Origin: Aestuariispira ectoiniformans
Lineage (GTDB): Bacteria; Pseudomonadota; Alphaproteobacteria; UBA8366; Aestuariispiraceae
Length of the DNA: 64,000 bases
Direction: 5' to 3'
NCBI RefSeq assembly: GCF_025136295.1
Contig: NZ_CP062788.1
Span: 558,001 to 622,000 of the forward strand
In this document: positions 28,177-37,208 of the stretch, piece by piece
How the letters are laid out: each line of letters begins with the position of its first letter
How positions within the stretch are numbered: position 1 is the stretch's first letter
Position numbers and translations under genes: made by a program
Notes under the pieces: generated by a model
Told to the model about the DNA's origin: nothing
What the model saw: the letters and a program-made list of their open reading frames with translations, nothing else
The model's database searches: none

Positions 28177-29282
28177 CGGTGGCCTTTTACGCGCCTCTGA
28201 AATCCCATGACCATCCGGTGCCATCCGGTGACCGCCGTATGGCGGGCCTGTTGTTGAAAGCCCTGCAAAGCATTGATCCGAATACGGAAGTGGCAAGCCA
28301 CCTGCGCGCCTATGAAGGCAAGGGCGACAAGGATGCACAGATCGCCATCCGCGACGCAGCCCTGGCAGAGGCCCATCGTTATGTCGACCAGGGGCACAGG
28401 CCCAAACTGTGGTTCACCTATCACCTGTACCACAAGGCACCCGACTGGATCGGCCCGGCGGTCTCGCGGATGCTGGGCATCCCCTATTGGGTGGCCGAAG
28501 CCAGTTTCGCACCCAAACAGGCCAATGGCCCCTGGGATTTGGGACATAATGCGGTGGAACATGCCCTGCGCGAGGCCGATGGTGTGATCCAGTTGAACCC
28601 CACCGACCGAGGCTGTGTGGAGCCCCTGCTGAAGCCGGGCGCGTCCATCGTCAACCTGCCGCCCTTCCTGGACCCGGCCCCATATTTTCGCGCTGTTCGC
28701 CATCGCGACAGCCTGCGCCGAACGGTGGCGGCGGACCATGGCATCCCGACGGACCGGCCCTGGTTGATCACGGTCGCCATGATGCGGCCCGGCGACAAGG
28801 AAGCTTCTTACCTTCTGTTAGCCGATGCCCTCAACCAATTGTCCGACCGATCCTTTTGCCATTTGATCATCGGGGACGGTCCGGCGGAAAGCAATGTGCG
28901 AAATGCCTTTCAAAATAGGCCTGAAACCTATTTTATCGGGGCCAAGGACAAAACGGATATTCGACGTTATCTGGCCTCGGCCGATCTGTTCGTCTGGCCC
29001 GGCCTGAATGAGGCCTTTGGCCTCGCCCTGCTGGAGGCCCAGGCCAGTGGCCTGCCGGTGATCAGCGCAAGCCGACCGGGCATTGCCGCCATGATCCGCG
29101 ATGAAGCAACCGGCTTGCTGGTCCATGAGGGCGATGCCACCGCCTTTGCCCATGCGGTCGGGCATTTGCTGGACACGCCGGTCCTTTTGACCCGTTTCGG
29201 CAGAGACGCCCTGGACAATATCGCCGACCGGCACAGCCTGGACCAGGCCGCCGCCATTCTTCGGAAGGAATTGGGACTATGA
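28173..29282 (+). CDS. Glycosyltransferase family 4 (second copy)
   Basis: The 369-residue GT-B protein starts VAFYAPLKSHDHPVPSGDRRMAGLL, characteristic of a GT4 subset that often sits beside other GT4 genes. The donor site reads LFVWPGLNEAFGLALLEAQASGLPV near residue 270, with the conserved glutamates. Its start overlaps the upstream stop by four bases, and its stop overlaps the phosphatase start by four. Tight coupling suggests a fixed stoichiometric pathway. Confidence 0.9.
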   Translation: MTVAFYAPLKSHDHPVPSGDRRMAGLLLKALQSIDPNTEVASHLRAYEGKGDKDAQIAIRDAALAEAHRYVDQGHRPKLWFTYHLYHKAPDWIGPAVSRMLGIPYWVAEASFAPKQANGPWDLGHNAVEHALREADGVIQLNPTDRGCVEPLLKPGASIVNLPPFLDPAPYFRAVRHRDSLRRTVAADHGIPTDRPWLITVAMMRPGDKEASYLLLADALNQLSDRSFCHLIIGDGPAESNVRNAFQNRPETYFIGAKDKTDIRRYLASADLFVWPGLNEAFGLALLEAQASGLPVISASRPGIAAMIRDEATGLLVHEGDATAFAHAVGHLLDTPVLLTRFGRDALDNIADRHSLDQAAAILRKELGL

Positions 29283-29875
29283 CCGATCTCGTGATGATCC
29301 GGCATGCGCCTACCGCCTGGAATGCGGAAAAACGCCTGCAAGGCCATACGGATATTCCGCTGACACCGGAAAGCGAGGCAATGGTTCGGCAATGGAGCAT
29401 CCCCCGTAAATTCAGCGACTTTGACTGGCTGACCAGCCCGTTGAGCCGCGCGGCACGCACGGCGGAGCTGCTATATGGCCGCCCCGTCCCCATCGACGAA
29501 CGCCTGTCCGAGATGCGCTATGGTGATTGGGAAGGCGAGGTTCTGCCCGACCTCAGGGCGCGGCTGGGCGAGGAAATGCAGGATAACGAGGACAAGGGGC
29601 TGGACTTCCTGCCGCCCGGCGGGGAAAGCCCCCGGATGGTACAGGATCGCCTGGCCTCGCTGTTGCAGGAAATCGCCGAACGGGAACGGTCGACGGTGGT
29701 GGTTACCCATTTCGGGGTGATCCGCGCGATTTTCGCCAAGGCGGTCGACTGGCCCATGCTGGGCAAGCCGCCGGTCAAGATTTTGCAGGCGAGGGCCCAT
29801 CATTTCCGCCTGGACCCGGACGGCTTTCCGCGTGTGGAAAGCATGAATATTCCTCTGGGGCCGATTGATGTCTGA
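29279..29875 (+). CDS. Histidine phosphatase family protein
   Basis: The 198-residue protein has the RHG-like motif VMIRHAPTAWNAEKRLQGHTDIPLT with the phospho-accepting His (H10), an SPLSRAARTAELL arginine and the second catalytic His in VVVTHFGVIRAIF near residue 143. Relatives include CobC and phosphoglycerate mutase types. Inside a glycosyltransferase run it may remove a phosphate from a sugar phosphate or lipid-linked intermediate; that is inference. Confidence 0.85.
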   Translation: MTDLVMIRHAPTAWNAEKRLQGHTDIPLTPESEAMVRQWSIPRKFSDFDWLTSPLSRAARTAELLYGRPVPIDERLSEMRYGDWEGEVLPDLRARLGEEMQDNEDKGLDFLPPGGESPRMVQDRLASLLQEIAERERSTVVVTHFGVIRAIFAKAVDWPMLGKPPVKILQARAHHFRLDPDGFPRVESMNIPLGPIDV

Positions 29876-31034
29876 CCAACCGGTCCTGTTCTTTCATGTC
29901 CAGCATCTTCTGGGGATCGGCCACCAGATGCGCGCCGCCGCCCTGGCGCGCGCCTGCGCGGTGCGGGGGTTTGACGTGCATTACGCCAGTGGCGGCTTCC
30001 CCGACCGGGAATTCGATCTGGGCGCATCACATTATCATCAGCTTCCCCCGGTCCGGGTGAAAGAAGCGGATTTTTCCAATCTGGTCGACGATGAAGGCCG
30101 TGCAATCAATGAGGACTGGTGGAACAAGCGGCGGGACGCAACACTCGCCCTGTTTGACCGGCTGGCACCGGATATCCTGCTGCTGGAAGGGTTTCCCTTT
30201 GCCCGGCGCAAATTCGCCGCCGAACTGATCCCGCTGATCGACAGGGCGCGGGAGCGCGGCATTCCGGTCGTCACCTCGGTCCGCGATATCCTCGTCACCC
30301 CGTCGAAGGTGGAAAAGCGGGAAAAGGCGCTGGCAATTGCAGAAGATAAACTGGACGCGGTGCTAGTTCACGGCGACCCGGCCCTGATCCGCCTGGAACA
30401 AAGCTTTCCCGGGGCCGACCGCCTTGGCAGCAAGCTTTACTACACGGGTTATGTGGATGGTGGCGAGACCGCCCACCCCGCAGAAGACCGCAGCATGGGC
30501 GAGATCGTCGTTTCCGTGGGCGGTGGCGCCGTGGGCCGGACGCTGATTGATACGGCACTCGCCGCACAATCCACCTATTCGGCAAAGGATAACCGTCCCT
30601 GGCGTATCCTCCTGGGCCCCAATCTCCCTGAAAATTATGTGTCAGACCTAAAATCAAAGGTATTGGACAAAAATATCACCGTGGAACCCGCCCGGCCGGA
30701 CTTCCGTGACCTGCTGGCAAAGGCCGCCCTGTCGATCAGCCAGGCCGGTTACAATACGGTCATGGATATCCTGGCGGCGCATTGTCCGGCCATTCTGGTG
30801 CCCTTTGCCAAAGATAACGAAAATGAACAGAGCCTGCGCGCCCGCCTTCTGGCCGACCACGGGCTGGCACAGATCCTGTCCGAACAGCACTACGGGCCGG
30901 AAGACCTTGCAAAGGCAGTCGAAAAGGCCCTAACACAGGACCGGTCCGCCGATTTCCCCTATGCATTGACCGGTGCCGGGGCAAGCGCGACATTGCTCTA
31001 CCATATGGTTCAGAAAGCACGAGGCCGTTCATGA
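29868..31034 (+). CDS. Glycosyltransferase, COG4671-like (second copy)
   Basis: The 388-residue protein starts VLFFHVQHLLGIGHQMRAAALARA, the same N-terminal plan as the gene at 25.6 kb (G-x-GH and an arginine), and its donor site reads VSVGGGAVG then ISQAGYNTVMDILAAHCPAILVPF. It is clearly diverged from that gene. ATG 29868 is preferred over TTG 29865; it overlaps the phosphatase end by eight bases. It overlaps the deacetylase-like gene by four. Confidence 0.82.
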   Translation: MSDQPVLFFHVQHLLGIGHQMRAAALARACAVRGFDVHYASGGFPDREFDLGASHYHQLPPVRVKEADFSNLVDDEGRAINEDWWNKRRDATLALFDRLAPDILLLEGFPFARRKFAAELIPLIDRARERGIPVVTSVRDILVTPSKVEKREKALAIAEDKLDAVLVHGDPALIRLEQSFPGADRLGSKLYYTGYVDGGETAHPAEDRSMGEIVVSVGGGAVGRTLIDTALAAQSTYSAKDNRPWRILLGPNLPENYVSDLKSKVLDKNITVEPARPDFRDLLAKAALSISQAGYNTVMDILAAHCPAILVPFAKDNENEQSLRARLLADHGLAQILSEQHYGPEDLAKAVEKALTQDRSADFPYALTGAGASATLLYHMVQKARGRS

Positions 31035-31795
31035 TACGCCAAAGCTCTTTTGCCCCCCTGATTGCGGAGCTGGACGCCTGGGCCGATGCCGGCAAGATGG
31101 CCGAATTCTGGTGGCGCGACGACGATGCCATCCGTCAGGGGCCCATTCTGGACCGGCTGTTGCTGACGGCGGGGAAATCCCCGCTGGCGCTGGCGGTGAT
31201 CCCCGGATTGCTGGAAGCCTCGCTGGTTGACTGTCTTGCTCGCCACCCAAACGTTTCGGTTCTGCAACATGGTTGGGTTCATGAAAACCACGCCGGTCCC
31301 GGTGAGAAGAAGGCAGAGTTTCGCCTGAACCGTCCGATCGAGGTGATGCTGGACGAGATAGGCCAAGGATATCAAAAGCTTGAAATGGCATTTGGACCCC
31401 GTTTCGCACCGGTTTTCGTGCCCCCCTGGAACCGGGTGGCGGAAGAGCTGGCCGCACGCCTGCCGGATGTCGGCCTGACGTGGCTTTCGGTCTTCACGCC
31501 GCGCACCGGACGGGAGTTGCCGCCACCACGGATCAATACCCATGTCGACCCCATAGACTGGCACGGCACCCGTGGTTTCCTGGGGATGGAGCAGACCTTG
31601 AACCAGGCGATCGCTCATCTGCGTATGAAACGTCTGGGCCTGCCCGATATCGACATCACCGAACCGACCGGCCTTTTGACTCATCACACCGTCCATGACG
31701 GCGAATGCTGGGCCTTCCTGAATAATTTCAATATGTTGGTTCGCGATCATCCGGCCGCCCGATGGGTGGATATCCGCGACCTCGTCCAAAACTGA
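31031..31795 (+). CDS. Divergent polysaccharide deacetylase-like protein
   Basis: The 254-residue protein has the order expected for carbohydrate esterase 4: an aspartate-rich EFWWRDDDAIRQ near residue 28 (motif 1), LQHGWVHENH near 78-87 with spaced histidines (motif 2), VFVPPWNRV near 125 (motif 3), and a late TGLLTHHTVHD with histidines. No signal peptide is visible. It could deacetylate a glycan intermediate in the cytoplasm, or be an inactive relative. It is the last gene of the glycosyltransferase run. Confidence 0.72.
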   Translation: MIRQSSFAPLIAELDAWADAGKMAEFWWRDDDAIRQGPILDRLLLTAGKSPLALAVIPGLLEASLVDCLARHPNVSVLQHGWVHENHAGPGEKKAEFRLNRPIEVMLDEIGQGYQKLEMAFGPRFAPVFVPPWNRVAEELAARLPDVGLTWLSVFTPRTGRELPPPRINTHVDPIDWHGTRGFLGMEQTLNQAIAHLRMKRLGLPDIDITEPTGLLTHHTVHDGECWAFLNNFNMLVRDHPAARWVDIRDLVQN

Positions 31796-31824
31796 CCCTG
31801 TCCTTGCCGCATCCGGGAATTGCC

Positions 31825-32334
31825 ATGCCATCTGCCGCGCCCTCAACCGTCCTGACCTATGACCGGCCGTCTATCGTGACCGACTATCTGCGCTCCGGCG
31901 TCGGACTGGTGGCAAGCGGTGCGCCGCTCGCCCTGACCAAACCGATGCCCTGGCTGACCTGGGTTCTGGTCGTCACATTTATTTTATTCCTACTCTTCGC
32001 CCTGCGCTCTGTCTTGCGGCATGTCTCGCGCTATCAACTGGACGACGATGGCTTTGAAAGGCTTTCTCCCCGGCCATTGCGGGTGAAATGGTCTGAAATA
32101 GAGGGCATGAAATTGCGTTATTATGCGACCCGGCGCAACCGGGACCAGGATCAGAACAATGGCTGGTTTCAGTTGCAATTGCGCGGAAATAAAGGAAAAA
32201 TCATAATAGATTCAAATCTTGGTAACTTTGATCAGGTTTTGAAATCAACTGCAAGGGCCGCAGGGGTGCGGGGTTTGGCCCTTGATAAGGTGACGCGGGA
32301 CAACCTGTCGGCAATGGGCGTCGCCACACAATAA
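31825..32334 (+). CDS. Membrane protein with a PH-like domain, unknown function
   Basis: The 169-residue protein starts at ATG 31825; the frame extends upstream into the deacetylase gene. A hydrophobic stretch near residues 46-65 (TWVLVVTFILFLLFALRSVLRHV) is followed by YQLDDDGFERLSPRPLRVKWSEIEGMKLRYY, which looks like a small bacterial PH-type domain (W-x-E-I pattern). Whether it belongs with the upstream glycan run or the downstream importer is not clear. Gaps are 29 and 43 bases. Confidence 0.68.
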   Translation: MPSAAPSTVLTYDRPSIVTDYLRSGVGLVASGAPLALTKPMPWLTWVLVVTFILFLLFALRSVLRHVSRYQLDDDGFERLSPRPLRVKWSEIEGMKLRYYATRRNRDQDQNNGWFQLQLRGNKGKIIIDSNLGNFDQVLKSTARAAGVRGLALDKVTRDNLSAMGVATQ

Positions 32335-32377
32335 CCAGTCCGGTCATGCAAACCGGGCTAACTGCGCGGGGAGCAAC

Positions 32378-34288
32378 ATGGACGGACAAGTCCATAACAA
32401 TCTGCTGGAGGTGCGTGACCTCCGCGTCAACTTCGATCTGCCGGAAGGCGTGATCGAAGCCGTCAAAGGCGTGTCATTCCGAATTCCCCATGGCGGCACC
32501 GTCGCCCTTGTGGGCGAAAGCGGTTCCGGCAAATCGGTGGTCAGTCAGGCAATCATGGGCATCCTGCCCAAAGCAGCCTCCATCGTCAGCGGTGAAATCC
32601 TGTTTTGCGATGACATCGCCCGCGCCAAGGGGCGGCCAGTCGATATCTCCCACCTGAATGTGGACAGCCAGCAGATGCGCGACATTCGTGGCGGGCGCAT
32701 CTCCATCATCTTCCAGGAGCCGATGACCTCGCTGTCGCCGCTGCATACCGTGGGCAACCAGATTATCGAGGCGCTTGAACTGCACCAGCCGGTCAAAGGC
32801 GCGCAAGCCGTGGAAATGGCGCGTGATATGTTGCGGATGGTCGGTTTCCCCGATCCCGAGCGGGCGCTGAGAACCTATCCTTTTGAGCTTTCCGGCGGGT
32901 TGCGCCAACGCGCCATGATCGCCATGGCGCTGGTCTGCAAGCCCTCCCTGCTGATCGCGGACGAGCCGACAACCGCACTTGACGTGACAATCCAGGCGCA
33001 GATCCTGAAGCTGATCAAGGACCTGCAGCACGAACTCGGCATGGCGGTCCTCATGATCACCCACGACCTGGGTGTCGTCGCCAATATGGCAGAGGAAATC
33101 GTCGTCATGTATCACGGCGAGGTCATGGAGCATGGCACGCTGGATCATATCTTCCGCGATCCGCGCCATCCCTATCTCAAGGCGCTGCTGCACGCGGTGC
33201 CTCGCTTTGACATGAAGCCGGGGGAGAGGCTGCAGCCGATCCGCTCCATCGAGGCAAAGACCGGCCATCTCATGAAGGAGAGCGCCGCCCCGATTAAGGT
33301 CGCTGATCCTGACAGGCCAATCCTGTCTGTCTCGCATCTGAACAAGACCTATTCGACCCGCAAGACAAGCTGGTTCAGGAAAGGTGAAACGAACCTTGTC
33401 CGCGCGGTCAATGATGTCAGTTTTTCGATCAAACGGGGAAGCTGCCTCGGGCTTGTGGGGGAAAGCGGCTGCGGCAAGACCACGCTCAGCAAAATCCTGA
33501 TGCGCGCACTCACCCCCGACCGCGGGGAAATCCATTTTTACGACGGTCAGCAGGATATGGATGTCCTGGGCCTGAACGAAGGAGAGCTGATCAAATTCCG
33601 CCAGAAGATGCAGTTCATTTTCCAGGACCCGTTTTCGTCGCTGAACCCGCGCATGTCGGTGCAGGACATCATCACCGAACCCCTGCTGATCCACAAAATC
33701 GGTAGCCCGGCGGAACGGAAGGAAATGGCCTCCGAACTGATGGAACTGGTCGGGTTGGACAATCGCCACCTCAACCGCTATCCGCACAGTTTCTCCGGCG
33801 GTCAGCGCCAGCGTATCGGCATCGCCCGCGCGCTTGCCCTGAAACCTGAACTACTGATCTGCGACGAACCGGTTTCGGCCCTGGATGTTTCAATCCAGGC
33901 GCAAATCCTGAACCTTCTCAAGGACCTGCAGGAAAAACTGGGCCTGACCTATCTGTTCATCAGCCATAACCTGGCCGTGGTGGATTATATTGCCGACGAT
34001 ATCGCGGTGATGTGCCAGGGGCGGCTGGTGGAAATGGCGCCGCGCGAGGTTCTGTTCAAGAACCCTCTGCATCCCTATACGCAGGGCCTGTTGACTGCCG
34101 TGCCGGAACCCAACCCGGATAATCCCCTGGACTTCCAGCAGTTGATGACCGGCAAGGCCTCCGATCCCGCCGCATGGCCACATCCTTTCACTGACGACGG
34201 CAGATTTCCGCTTCGTCTTGCCGATGCCGGTGAGGGACATCTGGTGCGGATTACCGAAGGCGCAGACATCAAGGGGGTGGCCGCATGA
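32378..34288 (+). CDS. ABC importer, fused dual ATP-binding protein (oligopeptide type)
   Basis: Two complete ABC domains lie in one 636-residue chain. The first has GESGSGKS, signature LSGGLRQR and [12 protein letters not shown]; the second has [16 protein letters not shown] and [12 protein letters not shown]. Each is followed by the C-terminal extension typical of peptide importers ([13 protein letters not shown] and [14 protein letters not shown]). Fused DppD-DppF types are common in alphaproteobacteria. It is the first gene of a four-gene importer whose genes overlap by one to four bases. Confidence 0.93.
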   Translation: MDGQVHNNLLEVRDLRVNFDLPEGVIEAVKGVSFRIPHGGTVALVGESGSGKSVVSQAIMGILPKAASIVSGEILFCDDIARAKGRPVDISHLNVDSQQMRDIRGGRISIIFQEPMTSLSPLHTVGNQIIEALELHQPVKGAQAVEMARDMLRMVGFPDPERALRTYPFELSGGLRQRAMIAMALVCKPSLLIADEPTTALDVTIQAQILKLIKDLQHELGMAVLMITHDLGVVANMAEEIVVMYHGEVMEHGTLDHIFRDPRHPYLKALLHAVPRFDMKPGERLQPIRSIEAKTGHLMKESAAPIKVADPDRPILSVSHLNKTYSTRKTSWFRKGETNLVRAVNDVSFSIKRGSCLGLVGESGCGKTTLSKILMRALTPDRGEIHFYDGQQDMDVLGLNEGELIKFRQKMQFIFQDPFSSLNPRMSVQDIITEPLLIHKIGSPAERKEMASELMELVGLDNRHLNRYPHSFSGGQRQRIGIARALALKPELLICDEPVSALDVSIQAQILNLLKDLQEKLGLTYLFISHNLAVVDYIADDIAVMCQGRLVEMAPREVLFKNPLHPYTQGLLTAVPEPNPDNPLDFQQLMTGKASDPAAWPHPFTDDGRFPLRLADAGEGHLVRITEGADIKGVAA

Positions 34289-36213
34289 TCCCGATCGTCC
34301 GCCTCAAGACCGTCCTGACGGCTGCTGCCCTGTCGATGATCGTCCTGGCCGCTCCCGCCCGCGCACAGCATTATGTGGACAGTCCCTATTTCATTGATGC
34401 GATCGAGGATGGAAGCCTGCCACGGCTGTCGGACCGCCTGCCTGATGAGCCACTTGTCATGGACGTCACGAAAGACGGCCTGACCCCGGGCCGTCACGGC
34501 GGTGTCATCCGCACGGCCATGCGCCGGTCCAAGGACACCCGCCAGATGGTGGTTTACGGCTATGCCCGGCTTGTCCGTTACGACCGCAATCTGGACATCG
34601 TGCCCGATATCCTGAAATCCGTGGATGTGGAAAAGGGCCGGGTCTTCACGATGCATCTGCGCAAGGGGCATCGCTGGTCCGACGGCGCGCCTTTCACCAC
34701 CGAAGACTTCCGCTATTGGTGGGAGGATATCGCCAATAACGAAAGTCTCTATCCGGTTGGTCCGCCCGCCGCCCTGAAGGTCAACGGCGAACTACCCCAG
34801 GTGCAGATTCTGGACGACTATACCGTTCGCTATTCCTGGTCCGTGCCCAACCCGAATTTCCTGCCCAAACTGGCCGGGGCCTCACCGCTTTATATCTATG
34901 CGCCCGCCCATTACCTCAAACAGTTCCACGCGAAATACCAGTCCCCGGAAAAACTGGAGGACCTGGTGGAAGAGGCCGGGGCAAAAAGCTGGAGTGCGCT
35001 GCACACCAAAATGTCCAAGGCCTATCACAACCAGAACCCCGACCTGCCCAGCCTGCAGCCCTGGACCCTGAAGACCGCACCGCCCAGCCAGCGGTTTGAA
35101 TTTGTCCGAAATCCCTATTTCCATCGCGTTGATTCAAACGGCCTGCAACTGCCCTATGTGGACAAATGGGTGGTGATCGTCACCGAACGCAAGCTGATCC
35201 CGCTCAAAGCCGCCACGGGCGAGGTCGACCTGCAGTCGCGCTATTTGAAGATGGAAGACATTTCGCTTCTGAAACAAAGTGAAGACGAATACGGCTTCAG
35301 CACCAAATTATGGCGCAACGGCAAGGGCGCGCATATGGCGCTGTTCCCGAACCTGACCCATCGCGACCCGAAATGGCGCAAACTGTTGCGGGACGTCCGT
35401 TTCCGGCGGGCGCTGTCGCTCGCGATCAATCGTTATGAGTTGAACCGGGTGATCTATTTCGGGCTGGCGGTGGAAGGGCAGAACACCCTGTTACCGGAAA
35501 GCCCGCTTTATCGCCCGGAATATCGCGAGAAATGGGCCAAATTCGACCTGGACCGGGCGAATAGACTGCTGGATGAAATAGGCCTCACCAAAAAGGACGG
35601 CCGCGGTATCCGCCTGATGCCCGACGGCGAGCCGCTGGAAATCATCGTTGAAACCGCCGACGCCGGTACGGAACAGCCGGATGTGCTGCAGCTTATTTCG
35701 GATTCCTGGGCCGAGGCAGGCGTCAAACTGCATATCAAGCCGACCAGCAACGACATCCTGATGCAGCGGATCTTTTCAGGCGACACGGTCATGACCATCG
35801 CGTCGGGTTGGGAAAACGGCATGGCCACCGCCGACATGGCGCCCGACGCACTCGCCCCGATCCACCAGGACCAGTATCAATGGCCCAAATGGGGGCAATA
35901 TGTGGAAACCGGTGGTGAATCCGGCGAAGCTGTCGACATGGATTCCGCCCGTGAACTGGAACAGCTCTACAAGGCCTGGTATCTGGCGGAAAATGTCGAG
36001 GAAAAGCGCCTGATCTGGCAGCGCATGCTGGACATTCACATGGAAAATGTCTTCACGATCGGGATCATTGCGGGCACGCTGCAGCCCGTGGTGGTCCGCA
36101 ACGGTTTGCATAATGTGCCGGATACCGGCATCTGGAACTGGGACCCCGGCGCCCATTTCGGCGTCTACAGCCCGGACCTGTTCTGGTTTGACGAAGGGGT
36201 GGGAGAAAGCTGA
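34285..36213 (+). CDS. ABC importer, periplasmic substrate-binding protein (SBP family 5)
   Basis: The 642-residue protein has a signal peptide (LTAAALSMIVLAAPARAQ, cleavage after residue 28 or so) and an SBP_bac_5 fold: FTMHLRKGHRWSDGAPFTTEDFRYWWEDI, RRALSLAINRYELNRVIYFG, and a late AEEKRLIW-type helix. It belongs to an alphaproteobacterial subfamily longer than DppA (about 535). Its ligand, likely a peptide, opine or similar compound, cannot be inferred. The start overlaps the ATPase stop (ATGA). Confidence 0.92.
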   Translation: MIPIVRLKTVLTAAALSMIVLAAPARAQHYVDSPYFIDAIEDGSLPRLSDRLPDEPLVMDVTKDGLTPGRHGGVIRTAMRRSKDTRQMVVYGYARLVRYDRNLDIVPDILKSVDVEKGRVFTMHLRKGHRWSDGAPFTTEDFRYWWEDIANNESLYPVGPPAALKVNGELPQVQILDDYTVRYSWSVPNPNFLPKLAGASPLYIYAPAHYLKQFHAKYQSPEKLEDLVEEAGAKSWSALHTKMSKAYHNQNPDLPSLQPWTLKTAPPSQRFEFVRNPYFHRVDSNGLQLPYVDKWVVIVTERKLIPLKAATGEVDLQSRYLKMEDISLLKQSEDEYGFSTKLWRNGKGAHMALFPNLTHRDPKWRKLLRDVRFRRALSLAINRYELNRVIYFGLAVEGQNTLLPESPLYRPEYREKWAKFDLDRANRLLDEIGLTKKDGRGIRLMPDGEPLEIIVETADAGTEQPDVLQLISDSWAEAGVKLHIKPTSNDILMQRIFSGDTVMTIASGWENGMATADMAPDALAPIHQDQYQWPKWGQYVETGGESGEAVDMDSARELEQLYKAWYLAENVEEKRLIWQRMLDIHMENVFTIGIIAGTLQPVVVRNGLHNVPDTGIWNWDPGAHFGVYSPDLFWFDEGVGES

Positions 36214-37208
36214 TGTTCGGATATCTTTTCCACCGCCTGTTCGTGATGATCCCGACGTTGCTGGTGATCTCCGCCCTGGTTTTCATCATCATCCAGTTGC
36301 CGCCGGGTGATTATCTCACGACCATGATCAACGAATTGCGTGCGCAAGGGGAGGTCGGTCAGGAGAAAATCATCTATTACCGGGAGCTTTACGGCCTGGA
36401 TCAGCCCATGATCGTCCAGTATTTCAACTGGCTGTGGGGAATGATCCGCGGCGATTTCGGGCATAGCTTCGAATATGACATGCCGGTCAGGGACGTTATC
36501 GGCGACCGGATGATGCTGACCTTTGTGCTGAATTTCTTCACCATCCTGTTCATCTATATTGTCGCCTTCCCGATCGGCGTCTATTCCGCCGTCCGGCAAT
36601 ACAGCGTCGGTGACTATTCCCTGACCTTTATCGGATATCTGGGCCTTGCCACCCCCAACTTCCTGCTTGCGCTGATCCTGCTTTATATCGCCAAGGCCTA
36701 TTTCGGAACGGATGTCGGCGGGCTGATGGATGAAGACTTTATCGGCCAGCCCTGGAGCGTGGCAAAGGCCGTATCCGTGCTGGAACATCTCTGGGTGCCG
36801 GTGGTGGTGATCGGTACCTCCGGCACGGCTTCCATGATCCGCCGCCTGCGGGCCAACCTGCTGGACGAGCTGCACAAGCAATATGTGATCACGGCCAAGG
36901 CCAAGGGCCTGCCGGCCAGCAAGGCGCTGGTCAAATATCCGCTGCGTATGGCGTTGAACCCGTTTATCGCCGATATCGGCAATCTCATCCCGGATGTGAT
37001 TTCCGGGTCCGCCATCGTCTCCGTCGTCCTGGGACTGCAAACCACGGGGCCGATGCTGCTGAATGCGCTGTTGACGCAGGATATCTATCTCGCGGGCAGT
37101 TTCCTGATGTTCGTCTCATTCCTGACGGTGATCGGCATGCTGGTTTCCGACCTTGCCCTGGCAGCCCTCGATCCCCGAATACGTCTTGGTGCGGAGGCCA
37201 CGAAATGA
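36213..37208 (+). CDS. ABC importer, permease subunit 1 (DppB type)
   Basis: The 331-residue permease begins MFGYLFHRLFVMIPTLLVISALVFIIIQLPPGDYL, the usual DppB N-terminus. It has six hydrophobic segments and an EAA-type loop (RRLRANLLDELHKQYVITAKAKGLPASKAL). Its first base overlaps the last base of the binding-protein stop (TGATG). It pairs with the permease downstream. Confidence 0.93.
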   Translation: MFGYLFHRLFVMIPTLLVISALVFIIIQLPPGDYLTTMINELRAQGEVGQEKIIYYRELYGLDQPMIVQYFNWLWGMIRGDFGHSFEYDMPVRDVIGDRMMLTFVLNFFTILFIYIVAFPIGVYSAVRQYSVGDYSLTFIGYLGLATPNFLLALILLYIAKAYFGTDVGGLMDEDFIGQPWSVAKAVSVLEHLWVPVVVIGTSGTASMIRRLRANLLDELHKQYVITAKAKGLPASKALVKYPLRMALNPFIADIGNLIPDVISGSAIVSVVLGLQTTGPMLLNALLTQDIYLAGSFLMFVSFLTVIGMLVSDLALAALDPRIRLGAEATK

